Assembly (NCBI GenBank): GCA_964390645.1
Contig: CAYMLL010000050.1
Span: 1 to 31,792, forward strand
Reading direction: 5' to 3'
Length of the DNA stretch: 31,792 nucleotides
Source of the DNA: CAYMLL01 sp964390645
GTDB taxonomy: Bacteria; Planctomycetota; UBA8108
Position 1 is the stretch's first letter, and each line of letters begins with the position of its first letter. Under the pieces are notes generated by a model. It saw nothing but the letters and a program-made list of their open reading frames with translations. It made no database searches and was not told where the DNA came from. Position numbers and translations under genes: made by a program. This document shows positions 16,108 through 24,457 of this stretch, piece after piece.

Positions 16108-17736
16108 TCAAGGGCACGACGTCTCCTCGCACGCCAGATTCGCATCCGTTTCGAGATCAGACGTCCCGCAGTCGGGGAACGGATCGACCGGCGTGGGGCC
16201 GCCGACGAAGAGATGGTTGAGGAGGTAGGTCGGATCCGCGATGTCGACGTTGGCGTCGCCGTTGGTGTTGGCCGCGGCCAGGCACGCAGGCGGGGGGCCA
16301 CCGAGGAAGAGGTAGTTCAGAATAAACACCGCGTCGCTGAGGTCGCCCCGGCCGTCGTCGTTTCCGTCGCCACGGCGGAACCGCGGATCGCCGGGGACCG
16401 AGATCGGGTCGGCGGTGCACGAATCGTTCTCCGACGGAGGAGCGCAGTCGGAGTCGTCGGCTACCACGACCGAGATCGTCCAGTCGCCGGCCGGCAGCTC
16501 GAAGTCGGCGACGTTGGCGGCCTGCGGGCCGATGTTCTGGACCTCGTCCTGGCCGTCGTCGGCGGTGAACAGGTAGCTGATCGACCCTCCGGAGCCGTCG
16601 CTCGCCGTGGCGGTCGCACGGACGTTCGAAGCCTCCTCGTCGATGGCCTCGACCGTCAGACCGGCGCAAACCGTGTCGCAGGGCGGCCCACTGTCACCGG
16701 TCGGGACGGCCTCCTCGAACGTCGTGGCGATGCGGATCTCGTCGACGAAAAACTTGAGGCCCGCGATGTTCAGGACGTCAAACTGGCTCTGGTCCAGGTC
16801 CGGCTTGCTGGCGGCATCCCAGTTGGCGCTGGAGAGATTGGGTGTGGCGTCAATCAGCTCCTCGAAGGCGTCCTCACTCAACTCGTCCGTTTGCAGGAAA
16901 CGGGCGACCGAGATAATGTCCTCCCCGTCGGTGTCGGCGTCCCACTCGATCTTGCCGACCACGATATTGACCGCGCCGAAAAAGCCATCCTCATCCAGCT
17001 CTTGCCAGTCCATCCTGCCGTCTTCCGGCACTGTGAATGCGTCGTCCCTCCATCCCGGAATCGCGCCGAGGAGATTGTGCGGGGTTCCACCGGCAAAGTA
17101 CATCGGGTAGATATGGGGCCTGTTGTTGCGCGGCGGGCCACCCCCGCTACCGATTCCGTTGCCATTGTTGGTCAACGAGGCGGCGCGGGATCCATCTGGA
17201 GTCGGGTCCGTTCCGATGGTCAGGTTCGGTGTTTCCTCGTTGCGGTCCCAGCCCCGTACCGCCACGTAGCTGAACCAGGTGGTGGTGCCGGATTCGAACG
17301 TCGCGGTCACGCTGGGGTCCAGCCCGATGCTGGCATCCAGATTGCGGCCGGGCTCACCGGTATTGGGACCATCGGGGTCGTCCCAATCGTCTGCGCCCCA
17401 GAGCCCGACATAGCTGCCCGATGTCGCCAGGTTGTTGACCGTGCCGTCCCAGAGATGCATGCCTGACGGTTCGACGGAAGGGTTCGCATTCGAAAGGCCC
17501 ACGCCCGAAGTCTCGCCTTCTTCGTGGACGAACCAATCCTGGGTCTTCGTCAAGCCATCAGTAATCGTGTCGAAGCTGTGCCAGGTTCCTGTCGTGCCCG
17601 GTGCGCCACCATTACCCGTGAGGATATCATCCGCCTCGTAGTCGAATGGTTCGTAAACGAGCAACTCGGCGGAGGCCGCGCCCGGCAGGACCACGGCAAG
17701 AGCGAAAAGAAACGATAGAGCGAGATGACGGTTCAC
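16108..17736 (-). CDS. Secreted protein with dockerin tail
   Basis: The 542-residue product starts at a GTG with a good RBS and a clear signal peptide (HLALSFLFALAVVLPGAASA). The mature protein opens ELLVYEPFDYEADD, the start of a jelly-roll domain common in planctomycete and verrucomicrobial surface proteins, with GTWHSFD, TWFSYVAVRGWDRNEE, WQELDEDGFFGAVNIVVGK and VDEIRIATTFEEA further on (to about residue 350). A second beta domain with several cysteines (CDTVCAGLTVEAID; SYLFTADDGQDEV; WTISVVVADDSDC) resembles an Ig/PKD-like fold. The end is a dockerin-like doublet (FRRGDGNDDGRGDLSDAVF; AANTNGDANVDIADPTYLL) and Cys tail (PDCGTSDLETDANLACEE, then TSCP). Enzymatic activity is not evident. It likely sits at the surface or is secreted. 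Confidence 0.85.
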   Translation of the reverse strand: MNRHLALSFLFALAVVLPGAASAELLVYEPFDYEADDILTGNGGAPGTTGTWHSFDTITDGLTKTQDWFVHEEGETSGVGLSNANPSVEPSGMHLWDGTVNNLATSGSYVGLWGADDWDDPDGPNTGEPGRNLDASIGLDPSVTATFESGTTTWFSYVAVRGWDRNEETPNLTIGTDPTPDGSRAASLTNNGNGIGSGGGPPRNNRPHIYPMYFAGGTPHNLLGAIPGWRDDAFTVPEDGRMDWQELDEDGFFGAVNIVVGKIEWDADTDGEDIISVARFLQTDELSEDAFEELIDATPNLSSANWDAASKPDLDQSQFDVLNIAGLKFFVDEIRIATTFEEAVPTGDSGPPCDTVCAGLTVEAIDEEASNVRATATASDGSGGSISYLFTADDGQDEVQNIGPQAANVADFELPAGDWTISVVVADDSDCAPPSENDSCTADPISVPGDPRFRRGDGNDDGRGDLSDAVFILNYLFLGGPPPACLAAANTNGDANVDIADPTYLLNHLFVGGPTPVDPFPDCGTSDLETDANLACEETSCP

Positions 17737-17742
17737 TGGTTG

Positions 17743-17748
17743 TTCTCC
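17743..17748 (-). promoter_or_regulatory. RBS selecting a GTG start
   Basis: On the minus strand GGAGAA, with GGAG ending eight bases after the GTG-proximal spacer, precedes GTG at 17736. The longer in-frame ATG at 17823 would place 29 polar residues before the signal peptide and overlap the next gene's stop, so GTG is preferred. Confidence 0.6.
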
Positions 17749-17819
17749 AAGTGCGTTACGACGGAAAAGAACACGAAAAGATCGCGTTCGCGATAGCCAA
17801 CCAACGCCGTGGTCTCCAT

Positions 17820-18062
17820 TCAAGGCCCGGCCACAGCAGGCTGGCGTGCTCTGGCGACCGTCATCGGCTCCGAGCCGCCCTGGAATAGCCGGTCCAGAAG
17901 GTAGACAGCGTCGGAGATGTCACGAGCGCCGTTTTCGTTGACGTCACCGTGCAGAGTGGCGACCTGTGCACCTCCATTCTGCGCCGGCGCCCGGAGCTCG
18001 TGCCGGATAGCGAGCAACAACGCGGCGTTCAGAGACCGCGCGAAGACGATGAGCTTCTCCAT
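17820..18062 (-). CDS. Small membrane/exported dockerin-half protein
   Basis: This 80-residue product starts MEKLIVFARSLNAALLLAIR, a likely signal or anchor segment, followed by a short linker and one EF-hand-like repeat (GDVNENGARDISDAVYLLDR, then LFQGG). The second repeat and the Cys tail of the larger dockerin-tailed proteins are absent: after GSEP the sequence is Arg/Ala-rich and unlike the family, suggesting 3' damage. An AGAGG-like RBS lies upstream. Small proteins of this layout (hydrophobic start plus one dockerin repeat) seem to me a recurrent planctomycete type, but that is from memory of the family, not shown here. It ends 84 bases before the next minus-strand start at 17736. Confidence 0.5.
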   Translation of the reverse strand: MEKLIVFARSLNAALLLAIRHELRAPAQNGGAQVATLHGDVNENGARDISDAVYLLDRLFQGGSEPMTVARARQPAVAGP

Positions 18063-18274
18063 GCAGGACGCCTCTGCGAAACCGGCGAGCTGAATCTATC
18101 CGTTCCTCGCTCCCGCCGACGAAGCGTGCGGGACATGACAACCCTGAAGGCTTCCCCATCGTCGCTGGAAGACGCTGGAAAAGACACCCAATTGTTTGTC
18201 GCCTGCTCAGCTTCCGGCCCCAGCTCTCGCCGCTGCTCCGCCCACCTCATCGCCATCGCCTTCGCGAGCGGCGC

Positions 18275-18490
18275 CACGGCGCCGTCGACTGCCGCCTCCA
18301 GGTCTGCATCATCGAAGACGATGAACGGTGTGTTGCCACCAAGTTCAAGCGAGACCTTCTTGACGGTGCGTGCGCACTGCCCTATCAGCATCTCTTCGAC
18401 CCGGGTGGACCCGGTGAAGCTGAGCTTGCGTACCGTCGGGTTGCTCGTCAGCTCTTCACCCATCGGTCCCGGGGGACCCGTAGCGATGTG
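18275..18490 (-). pseudogene. Succinate-semialdehyde dehydrogenase fragment
   Basis: The minus-strand frame reads IATGPPGPMGEELTSNP, then VRKLSFTGSTRVEEM, CARTVKKVSLELGG and NTPFIVFDDADLEAAVDGA. This is the central part of GabD-type aldehyde dehydrogenases, including the conserved Glu of LELGG. The expected continuation with the catalytic Cys (GQTC) is absent; the frame goes on with unrelated sequence. The N-terminal NAD-binding half is also missing upstream of about 18490. It is an orphan of about 70 codons with well-kept residues, so the loss may be fairly recent, or the fragment was imported. Confidence 0.75.
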
Positions 18491-18785
18491 CCGTCGAGCC
18501 TCATCTTGACTCTTGTGTCCACCTGTCTATCTGCTTTGACGTGCGTTGTCGAAATCGAGGGGCTCGGATCGTCGTGAGCTGGTCAAGCTGCTTCCTCGCT
18601 TTCGGCGAAACGAGCCGCCTGTGTCGGTGCCCGCATCCAGCGCGTTGACTCTCTCGCCAGGTCGCTGTCGTTTCTGACTCCATCGGCTTGATAGCCGGGT
18701 GGATCGGCTCTTGACTGCAGGTGACCTTCGGGCAAGCATCTCGAGGCCATCGTGCCTCTGTAGAATCGGTCTCGCGTCACGGAAC
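18491..18785. other. Gene-free stretch before lipoprotein gene
   Basis: No protein similarity, repeat or clear hairpin is seen. It must hold the promoter of the lipoprotein gene; AGGAA at 18786-18790 is the probable RBS. Confidence 0.4.
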
Positions 18786-18794
18786 AGGAACATC

Positions 18795-21008
18795 ATGACT
18801 CGTGTTCGCAAGGCCGGGGCGCATGGGCTTGTCGCGTTCATCGTCTCGGTCGCCGTCAGCTTCATTTCCGGCTGCGCACCGGGTGAGCGCCTGAGCGAGT
18901 CGCCGTTGCGAGCGGGGCTCCCGACGAGCTCCTTTCAGATCCTCGGGGGATACAGAGATCGATACGACGTGGGCACGGACGTCGTGATCGTCTATTTCGA
19001 AGATCACACGACTCGAATTGAAGCTCAGATCGAGTCCTGGCGTGCGAAAGGGTACGAGCCCTGGGTGATGTTCAACAGCAGCCAGGATTACACCGGCGCC
19101 TACGTGACCGGAAAGTACGACGGCGGTCAACACCGCGATGAAATCCAGCGCGCGGCCGATGGAAGCGCCTTCAGTGTCTTTGATCAGGGAGCCTACCTGG
19201 TCCCAAACCCGAACTGGACGCGGTATCAAGAGGACTTCGTCAAGCGGGCCATCGATGCCGGAGCCGGAGCGATCGTCGCCGAGGAGCCCGAGTTCTTCGC
19301 GACCGCTGGCTACAGTCCCGTGTTCAAGCATGCGTGGAAGGACGAGTACGGAACCGCGTGGGTGGATCCGAATACGAACGATGTTTCTCGACGGATGGCG
19401 CGACGTCTGATGGCGTTGCTTTATCAACGGCATCTCGGAGGACTCTTCCAGTACTCCAGGTCTTGTGATCCGACAGTCAAGCGGTTGGTCGCAGCTCACA
19501 GCCCCTTCGACTATGCGATCAATCCGATGGTCTTTCCGCACGCGGGCGTGGCAGCTCTGCCGGAGGTCGACGGCTATGTCGCCCAGGTCTGGTCGGACAC
19601 GGCCCGGAGTGAGCTGACCGATCCTACCCTCGGTGGCGAGGACGTCGAAGCGGCCTTCCACAAGGCGTATCTCGAGTACAACTACTTCTGGAATCTCGTG
19701 CGTGGCACGCGGAAGGAACTCATCTACCTGCAAGATCCCAAGAGCGATTCAGCGGGTTTCCCCTGGCCGACCTACCGACGTTGGTACGAGCAGACCGTCG
19801 TCGCTTCGGCGCTCTTCGATGTCGCCAGTTACGAAGTCATGCCGTGGCCCGACAGGTTCTTTGGCGAGAAGGCTCCGCCGGATCAACAAACGAGTTGCCT
19901 CTCCGTCGTACGAGCGATGCAGGAATTGAGGAAGCACCGGAGCGACCATGCGACGCCCTACGCCATGCTCGTCGCCGATTCGATGCTGTGGGAGCCCGAG
20001 GAGCTCGAAGAAGTCATCACGGGGCACATGGGGATCGGCGTCACCTTGCTCCGCCACGGCGTTCCCGTCGATGTGGTTCCTATGGAACGGGTGCACGAAC
20101 CGGGCTTCCTGGATTCCTACCGGGTCATCTTCACCTGGTCGCCGCAAACCGAGTCACAGCGGGCCGCGCTCGCTGGCTGGGTCCGAAAGGGTGGGAATCT
20201 CGCGTGCCTCGCCGACACCCATCCTCCCGACGCGCTCTTCAAAGAACTCGGCGTCGAGATCGAAGGAGCGGGAATCGAAACCGGCCTCGACACTCTCGTT
20301 GGCGATTCTCACCCCCTGGCCAGGAAGCTCGGTCAACGACGGACCGTTCCGGAATGCGAGTCGCTCCTCGCGTACGAGGTCCCGTCGGCCACGCCGATTT
20401 TCACCACGGCCAAGGGCGGCCCGGCTGTTGCGTTCGAGAAGAGCGTGGACCGAGGCTTGCTGTTGTTCCTGGGTATCCCGCCCGAGAGCCTGGCCCGATC
20501 GCGCTTCGGGGCCGACGTGATCCGGAGCACGACGAGCTATCTCAGCGAACGGGCCGGTGTCTCGTATCAGGAGTCCGACCGGATCTCGATCCGCCGGGGT
20601 CCCTATGAAGCGGCCTGTGCGACTCGCGACGAGGTCGTGCTCGAGGGGCCGGCCATCGATCTTCTCGATCCCGAGCTTCCCCTGATCGCAAGAAAGCCGC
20701 TGGTCGCTGGCGTGGTCGATGAACCGGGACAACCACGCGATCCTGCGCGGCAAGTGGGTGCGCGAGCGTCTGCTCGGCAACGTCGTGCCGGACATCCCGA
20801 TCACCGTCGACGCTCAATTGCCCGAAGCGCCGGAGAAGACGTTGCGCGAGCGTATGGGCGTGACGCGCGAGAAGTACTGCTGGCAGTGCCACAAGCTCAT
20901 GAATCCGGTCGGCCTGCCGTTCGAGACCTTCGACCACTTCGGCCGCTGGCGCGCCAACGAGATCGGCAAGCCGGTCGATGCCACCGGTCGCATCGACCTC
21001 ACCGGTGA
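18795..21008 (+). CDS. Glycosidase-like lipoprotein, chimeric 3' end
   Basis: Start ATG 18795 gives a lipoprotein signal (GLVAFIVSVAVSFISGC, lipobox I-S-G-C, lipid Cys 27). Residues about 50-375 look like a TIM-barrel glycosidase-type domain (DVVIVYFEDHTTRIEAQIES, GYEPWVMFNSSQDYTG, AGAIVAEEPEFFA, KELIYLQDPKSDS). Residues about 380-600 resemble the GATase-like domain of GH42-type beta-galactosidases (LVADSMLWEPEELEEV, YRVIFTWSPQTESQRAAL, WVRKGGNLACL). From about 20715 the frame runs out of phase through the DUF1588 fragment of another gene, so the last about 95 residues (QPRDPARQVG onward, Arg-rich) are not native. The native C-terminus was lost in a deletion or recombination. Function may survive, since the main domains are complete. 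No specific family name is recognised. Confidence 0.7.
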   Translation: MTRVRKAGAHGLVAFIVSVAVSFISGCAPGERLSESPLRAGLPTSSFQILGGYRDRYDVGTDVVIVYFEDHTTRIEAQIESWRAKGYEPWVMFNSSQDYTGAYVTGKYDGGQHRDEIQRAADGSAFSVFDQGAYLVPNPNWTRYQEDFVKRAIDAGAGAIVAEEPEFFATAGYSPVFKHAWKDEYGTAWVDPNTNDVSRRMARRLMALLYQRHLGGLFQYSRSCDPTVKRLVAAHSPFDYAINPMVFPHAGVAALPEVDGYVAQVWSDTARSELTDPTLGGEDVEAAFHKAYLEYNYFWNLVRGTRKELIYLQDPKSDSAGFPWPTYRRWYEQTVVASALFDVASYEVMPWPDRFFGEKAPPDQQTSCLSVVRAMQELRKHRSDHATPYAMLVADSMLWEPEELEEVITGHMGIGVTLLRHGVPVDVVPMERVHEPGFLDSYRVIFTWSPQTESQRAALAGWVRKGGNLACLADTHPPDALFKELGVEIEGAGIETGLDTLVGDSHPLARKLGQRRTVPECESLLAYEVPSATPIFTTAKGGPAVAFEKSVDRGLLLFLGIPPESLARSRFGADVIRSTTSYLSERAGVSYQESDRISIRRGPYEAACATRDEVVLEGPAIDLLDPELPLIARKPLVAGVVDEPGQPRDPARQVGARASARQRRAGHPDHRRRSIARSAGEDVARAYGRDAREVLLAVPQAHESGRPAVRDLRPLRPLARQRDRQAGRCHRSHRPHR

Positions 21009-21300
21009 GAAGGGCGACGATGCCGAAGCGAGCGACGCCATCGACTTCGTTCACAAGCTGGCAGGCAGTGAGCGCGTGGAGCAGGTCTTCGTGCGGCACG
21101 CGTTCCGCTATTATACCGGTCGTAACGAGAACGTCGGAGACGGCCCATCTCTCCGCGCGGCGCATGCCGCCTATCGCGACAGCGGAGGCAGCTTCAAGGC
21201 ACTCGTCACGGCAATCCTGTCCAGTGACTCGTTCCTGTACCGTACTCCCGCGAATCGAGGGACCGCGGTCGGCGCGAAAACGCTTCCGGAGAGACCTTGA
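20719..21300 (+). pseudogene. DUF1588/DUF1585 cytochrome 3' fragment
   Basis: The frame reads AILRGKWVRERLLGNVVPDI, TLRERMGVTREKYCWQCHK, LMNPVGLPFETFDHFGRWR, VDATGRIDLTGE, VFVRHAFRYYTGRNE and FKALVTAILSSDSFLYRT. This is the C-terminal third of the planctomycete DUF1592/DUF1588/DUF1585 cytochrome family, including the CWQCH haem motif. The N-terminal cytochrome, DUF1587, DUF1595 and DUF1592 parts are missing: upstream lies a lipoprotein gene in another frame. The ATG at 20719 is at the junction and probably not a natural start. The intact families are typically encoded just before DUF1552, as here, and are thought to form a periplasmic electron-transfer system. Confidence 0.85.
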
Positions 21301-21379
21301 GGGTCGCTGAAGAGAACGGAGAGAATGATCGATGCTCCACGCGAGTGCGCGGAGCGGAGTCAACACGGAGATGCACGAT

Positions 21380-22783
21380 ATGAGGCTTCCTTCCACACGT
21401 CGGGACTTTCTGCGAAGCACGGGGCTGGGAGTCGGCGCCCTGACACTGGGCCCCGTCCTGCGGAAGCTGCAGGCGCGTGCCGACGGCGCTGCAACCACAG
21501 CACCGCGCTTCGTCTTCGTGGTGGAAAGCAACGGCGTGCCGCCGATGCAGATGGCCCCGTCCGGCATCAAGCGCAAGTCACGCCGGCAGGAGCCGCTCAA
21601 TGGTCCGGCGGATTTTCTCGACGTGTCCCTCGCGGACCGGGAGCTGCCGAAGTCGATCGAGGCGATCGCGCCGTGGAAGGACAAGGTCACGATCGTGCAG
21701 GGCCTCTCCGGCAAGGTCGCCGGCGGCGGTCACTCCAACAACTTCATGGCGCTGGGGGCGTTTGGCGGTGGTCGCGGTCAGAGCGGTGAGTCCAAGGCCA
21801 TCCTCGGACCGACCATCGACGGCGCGCTGGCTGCGCACATCGGCGGTATCTTCCCACACGTCGGCCTCGGTATATCCAAGCGGCTGGAGAACAGCGTGGT
21901 CTACAGCATCTCGGCCGCCGGCAAGAACAAGCCGCTGCCGATCATGGTCAAGCCGGACCAGGCCATGGGCACGCTGTTCGGAAGCGTCGCCAGGGGCGAC
22001 GCGAAGAACGAGTTCATCGCCAAGCGCAACCTGCTCGACTTCCTGCGCGAGGACATCAAACGGGCCGAAAAGCGGCTGGCGGCCCCCGAGCGCGACCAGC
22101 TCTCTGCATACCTCTCGACTTTCGACACATTGAGCGACCGTCAGAGCCGTCTCAACGAGATCAAGGATACTCTACGGAAGCACGCGCCGGTCACGAGCGA
22201 CAAGTACACGTCGATCGTCGAGACCGACCGGCTCGACGCCCAGTTCGACCTCGCCGCCGCCGCGCTGGTCAGTGGCCTCACGAACGTGGTCACGCTTTCC
22301 TCCGCAGCCGGCGTCCGTGACTTCGACATCTGCTTCACCGGCCTCGGCCTCAAGAAAGGCAAGCACCACACGGGCCACGGCGGCAGCCAGAACGGCATGA
22401 CGTGGGCAGAGACCTACGAGATGATCCGCCGGTTCCACTTCGGCCTCATCGCGCGGCTGGCGAAGAAGCTCGAGTCGGTTCCCGAGGGCGACGGCACCAT
22501 GCTGGACAACACGGTGATCGTCTACCTGAGCGACGGCGCCGAAGGTCACCACAGTCGATGTTGGGAGTGGCCGTTCGTCCTGCTCGGCAACGCCGGCGGC
22601 AAGCTGAGGACCGGCCGCTACATCGACTATCCTGGCTACGCACAGCTCGGCCATCGCACCACTGCGAACCTGTACACGACGTTCCTGAACCTGGCCGGCT
22701 CGCCCGCCGAGCGCTTCGGCATGGCGGATCCGAACCTGAAGGACCTTGATCAGACCGGCCCGCTGTCCGAGCTGCTGGTCTGA
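21380..22783 (+). CDS. DUF1552 family Tat-exported protein
   Basis: The 467-residue product carries a twin-arginine signal (PSTRRDFLRSTGLGVGALTL). Family hallmarks are RFVFVVESNGVPP, the WKDKVTIVQGLSGKVAGGGH segment, KPLPIMVKPDQAMGTLFG, LLDFLREDIKRAEKRL, GLGLKKGKHHTGHGG and a C-terminal TVIVYLSDGAEGHHSRCWEW followed by GNAGGKLRTGRYIDY. GGAG at 21367-21370 with nine bases spacing supports ATG 21380; ATG 21371 is too close to it. It follows the DUF1588/DUF1585 fragment by 79 bases, the usual pairing. Biochemical function of DUF1552 is not established; it is distantly related to DUF1501 and alkaline-phosphatase-like folds. The partner gene being truncated suggests this gene may be losing its role. 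Confidence 0.92.
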   Translation: MRLPSTRRDFLRSTGLGVGALTLGPVLRKLQARADGAATTAPRFVFVVESNGVPPMQMAPSGIKRKSRRQEPLNGPADFLDVSLADRELPKSIEAIAPWKDKVTIVQGLSGKVAGGGHSNNFMALGAFGGGRGQSGESKAILGPTIDGALAAHIGGIFPHVGLGISKRLENSVVYSISAAGKNKPLPIMVKPDQAMGTLFGSVARGDAKNEFIAKRNLLDFLREDIKRAEKRLAAPERDQLSAYLSTFDTLSDRQSRLNEIKDTLRKHAPVTSDKYTSIVETDRLDAQFDLAAAALVSGLTNVVTLSSAAGVRDFDICFTGLGLKKGKHHTGHGGSQNGMTWAETYEMIRRFHFGLIARLAKKLESVPEGDGTMLDNTVIVYLSDGAEGHHSRCWEWPFVLLGNAGGKLRTGRYIDYPGYAQLGHRTTANLYTTFLNLAGSPAERFGMADPNLKDLDQTGPLSELLV

Positions 22784-22806
22784 CTGGGCCGAGAGCGATC
22801 GCCGAC

Positions 22807-22877
22807 TGGCGAGGATCTCGACGCCGGAATTCGACGAGCGACTGAATTGGAGAGTCGCACCGTTCTGGGGGGAGGTC
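22807..22877 (-). repeat. 71-base dispersed repeat, copy B
   Basis: Its reverse complement aligns without gaps to 6837-6907 at 57 of 71 bases. It lies 23 bases after the DUF1552 stop, on the opposite strand relative to copy A. Confidence 0.6.
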
Positions 22878-22997
22878 CATCTCGATCTCTTCTCGTGTCC
22901 GGGCCTGCCGCTGCTCGCCGCTGTGGAGCTGATCTCCCGAACCGACGAGGCACCGAACAAGTGATCGTTGCCGGCCGGAAAAGCACGCGGTCGATCC

Positions 22998-23075
22998 GTC
23001 CTGAATCTGCGCGGTCACGCGGGTCAGGTTTCGTCGGTCGCGTTCAGCCCGGACGGCGAGCGCACCGCATGTTCC
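22998..23075 (+). pseudogene. Isolated WD40 repeat remnant
   Basis: The plus-strand frame reads VLNLRGHAGQVSSVAFSPDG and ERTACS, one WD40 blade start (LxGHxxxVxSVAFSPDGxxLAS). No further blade or start codon context follows. It is a relic, on the strand opposite to the WD40 gene at 23208-24332, and so probably comes from a different gene. Confidence 0.7.
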
Positions 23076-23117
23076 GTAGCACGCTCGGCGAGGAGTACTC
23101 GGAGCTTGCGCCTCGGG

Positions 23118-23176
23118 TTCAGGACGACGGAGTTCCGCGCAGGAGAGTCCCGGATGTCGTGACGCAGAGCACGGCG
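23118..23176 (+). repeat. Dispersed two-block repeat, copy B
   Basis: ttcaggac (23118) and ttccgcgcagg (23133) followed by a block starting ggatgtcgtgacg (23152-23176) match the two blocks at 8708-8820 in order and orientation. It lies just downstream of the WD40 gene's stop. Confidence 0.45.
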
Positions 23177-23693
23177 AGCTGGACTTGCCAACGTCCATGA
23201 GCGGCGATCACTTGCCGGATGAGACGGCGGCGGGAGTCGCTTTCGTCCTTCTCGGCGCCGCGCCCTTCGCGATGAGATCGGCGACCGGAACCAGATCGAC
23301 CCGATCCCCGCGGACGGCGAGCATCGTCTTGCCGTTGGGAGAGAATCGCAGCTCCGTCGTCCGTCTCTTCTCGAAGCGCACGTGTCCGACTTCGCGTCGT
23401 GAATCGACATCCCATAACCGGATCACCCCGTCGCTCGACGCGGTGGCGATGTTTTTGCCGCTCGGGGTGAACGCCGCCGCGGTGACGTGGCCGGTGGGCG
23501 TCCTCAACGCACCGAGCGCCTTTCCCGTCGCCGCGTCGTACAGGTCGAGCCTGAAGGTCAAGAAGATGGGCTGCGCCGCGAGGACACGCGAGTCCTGCGT
23601 GAACGCCACCGGATGGCCGAGTCCTCGCCCGCCGCCGGAGAACCCGAACAGTATCTTGCCGCTATCTGCCTTCACGAGGCAGTAATCGTCGTT

Positions 23694-23696
23694 TCA
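23694..23696 (-). other. In-frame TGA inside WD40 gene
   Basis: The plus-strand tca reads TGA on the minus strand, between ADG and NDDYCLV. Both sides are in one frame and belong to the same protein family. No SECIS-like hairpin is obvious after it, so selenocysteine is not suggested. Confidence 0.85.
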
Positions 23697-23924
23697 GCCG
23701 TCCGCCACGGCGAAGAGGACGTACTTGCCACCCGGCGAAGGACGCGCAGCCCTCAGCGGGCGCGTCTCGAGACACCGCCTCGTCGAATTCAAGCTGCCGG
23801 TCGCGGCGTCGTACGTTCGAAGGAAAGCGTCCGTTGCTACCGTGAGAAGCGTCGAACCGTCCGGCGCGAACGCGAGGGCCTTGACCAGATTCTTGCCGGA
23901 CTTCGGTTCCTTCGCGGAAACGTT

Positions 23925-23948
23925 GATGTCGATGTCGATGTCGATGCC
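23925..23948 (-). repeat. Hexamer repeat encoding Ile-Asp
   Basis: gatgtc occurs three times in a row followed by gatgcc. On the minus strand it encodes the alternating IDIDIDI in a loop of the WD40 protein. Copy number changes would keep the frame. Confidence 0.75.
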
Positions 23949-24457
23949 GACGGGATTGCGCACGCGCGACGCCTTGCGCTTCGGCGGCGGCAAGGTGTCG
24001 ATGACGAAGCGCGGTTTCAGCTCCTCGGCGTCGAAAACGCGCACCCGACCGTCTTCGTCTGCGGTAGCGATCGAGCGGCCATCGGGGGACACGGCGAGCG
24101 CGATCCCTGCGCCGCCGCAAGTCGGGCGCTCGAAGATCGTCTTGCCGTTGTTCAGCTGGCTGACGCGCAGGGTGCCGCGTGTCGTCAGCGTGATCACCCG
24201 GCGTCCGTCCGGTGCGAACTCCGCCGCGGTCACCGGCTCCGGTCGGGGGGAGGCCGCGTGTGCGGCGCTCGTCGCGCGGGTGTCCGGCTGTTCGAGGGCG
24301 AGCAGCGACACGACCAGTGTGATGGCGAGCATGATCTCGACTCCCGTTTCGTGGTTTCCGGTCCAGCGCCAACTTCAGTCTCAGCGCATACGTGGATCGA
24401 GAGTCGAGGATTCGTGCTGCTTTCTTCGAGAGCCGTGAGGGCGATACAGCCGTGTTA

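Larger units (their letters stand above)
23208..24332 (-). pseudogene. Secreted WD40 protein with one in-frame TGA
   Basis: From ATG 24332 (GGGAG eight bases upstream) the frame encodes a signal peptide (MLAITLVVSLLALEQ) and WD40 blades: PVTAAEFAPDGRRVITL, IALAVSPDGRSIATADEDG, VKALAFAPDGSTLLTVATD. At 23694-23696 a TGA interrupts it after FAVADG; the same frame continues NDDYCLVKADSGKILFGFSG and carries two to three more blades (VTAAAFTPSGKNIATASSDG, VIRLWDVDS, TELRFSPNGKTML) to the stop at 23208. Total about 374 codons. TGG (Trp) to TGA is the simplest explanation, so this is either a fresh nonsense mutation, a sequencing error or a read-through site. Likely periplasmic, with a scaffold or sensing role; partner unknown. 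Confidence 0.8.

Noticed and set aside
15934..17466. Plus-strand open frame of 510 codons over the gene at 16108-17736
   Set aside because: Antisense shadow of a protein with clear signal peptide and dockerin tail.
23694..23696. Selenocysteine codon in the WD40 gene
   Set aside because: No SECIS-like stem-loop was apparent after the TGA, WD40 proteins are not known selenoproteins, and a Trp codon one base away explains it more simply.
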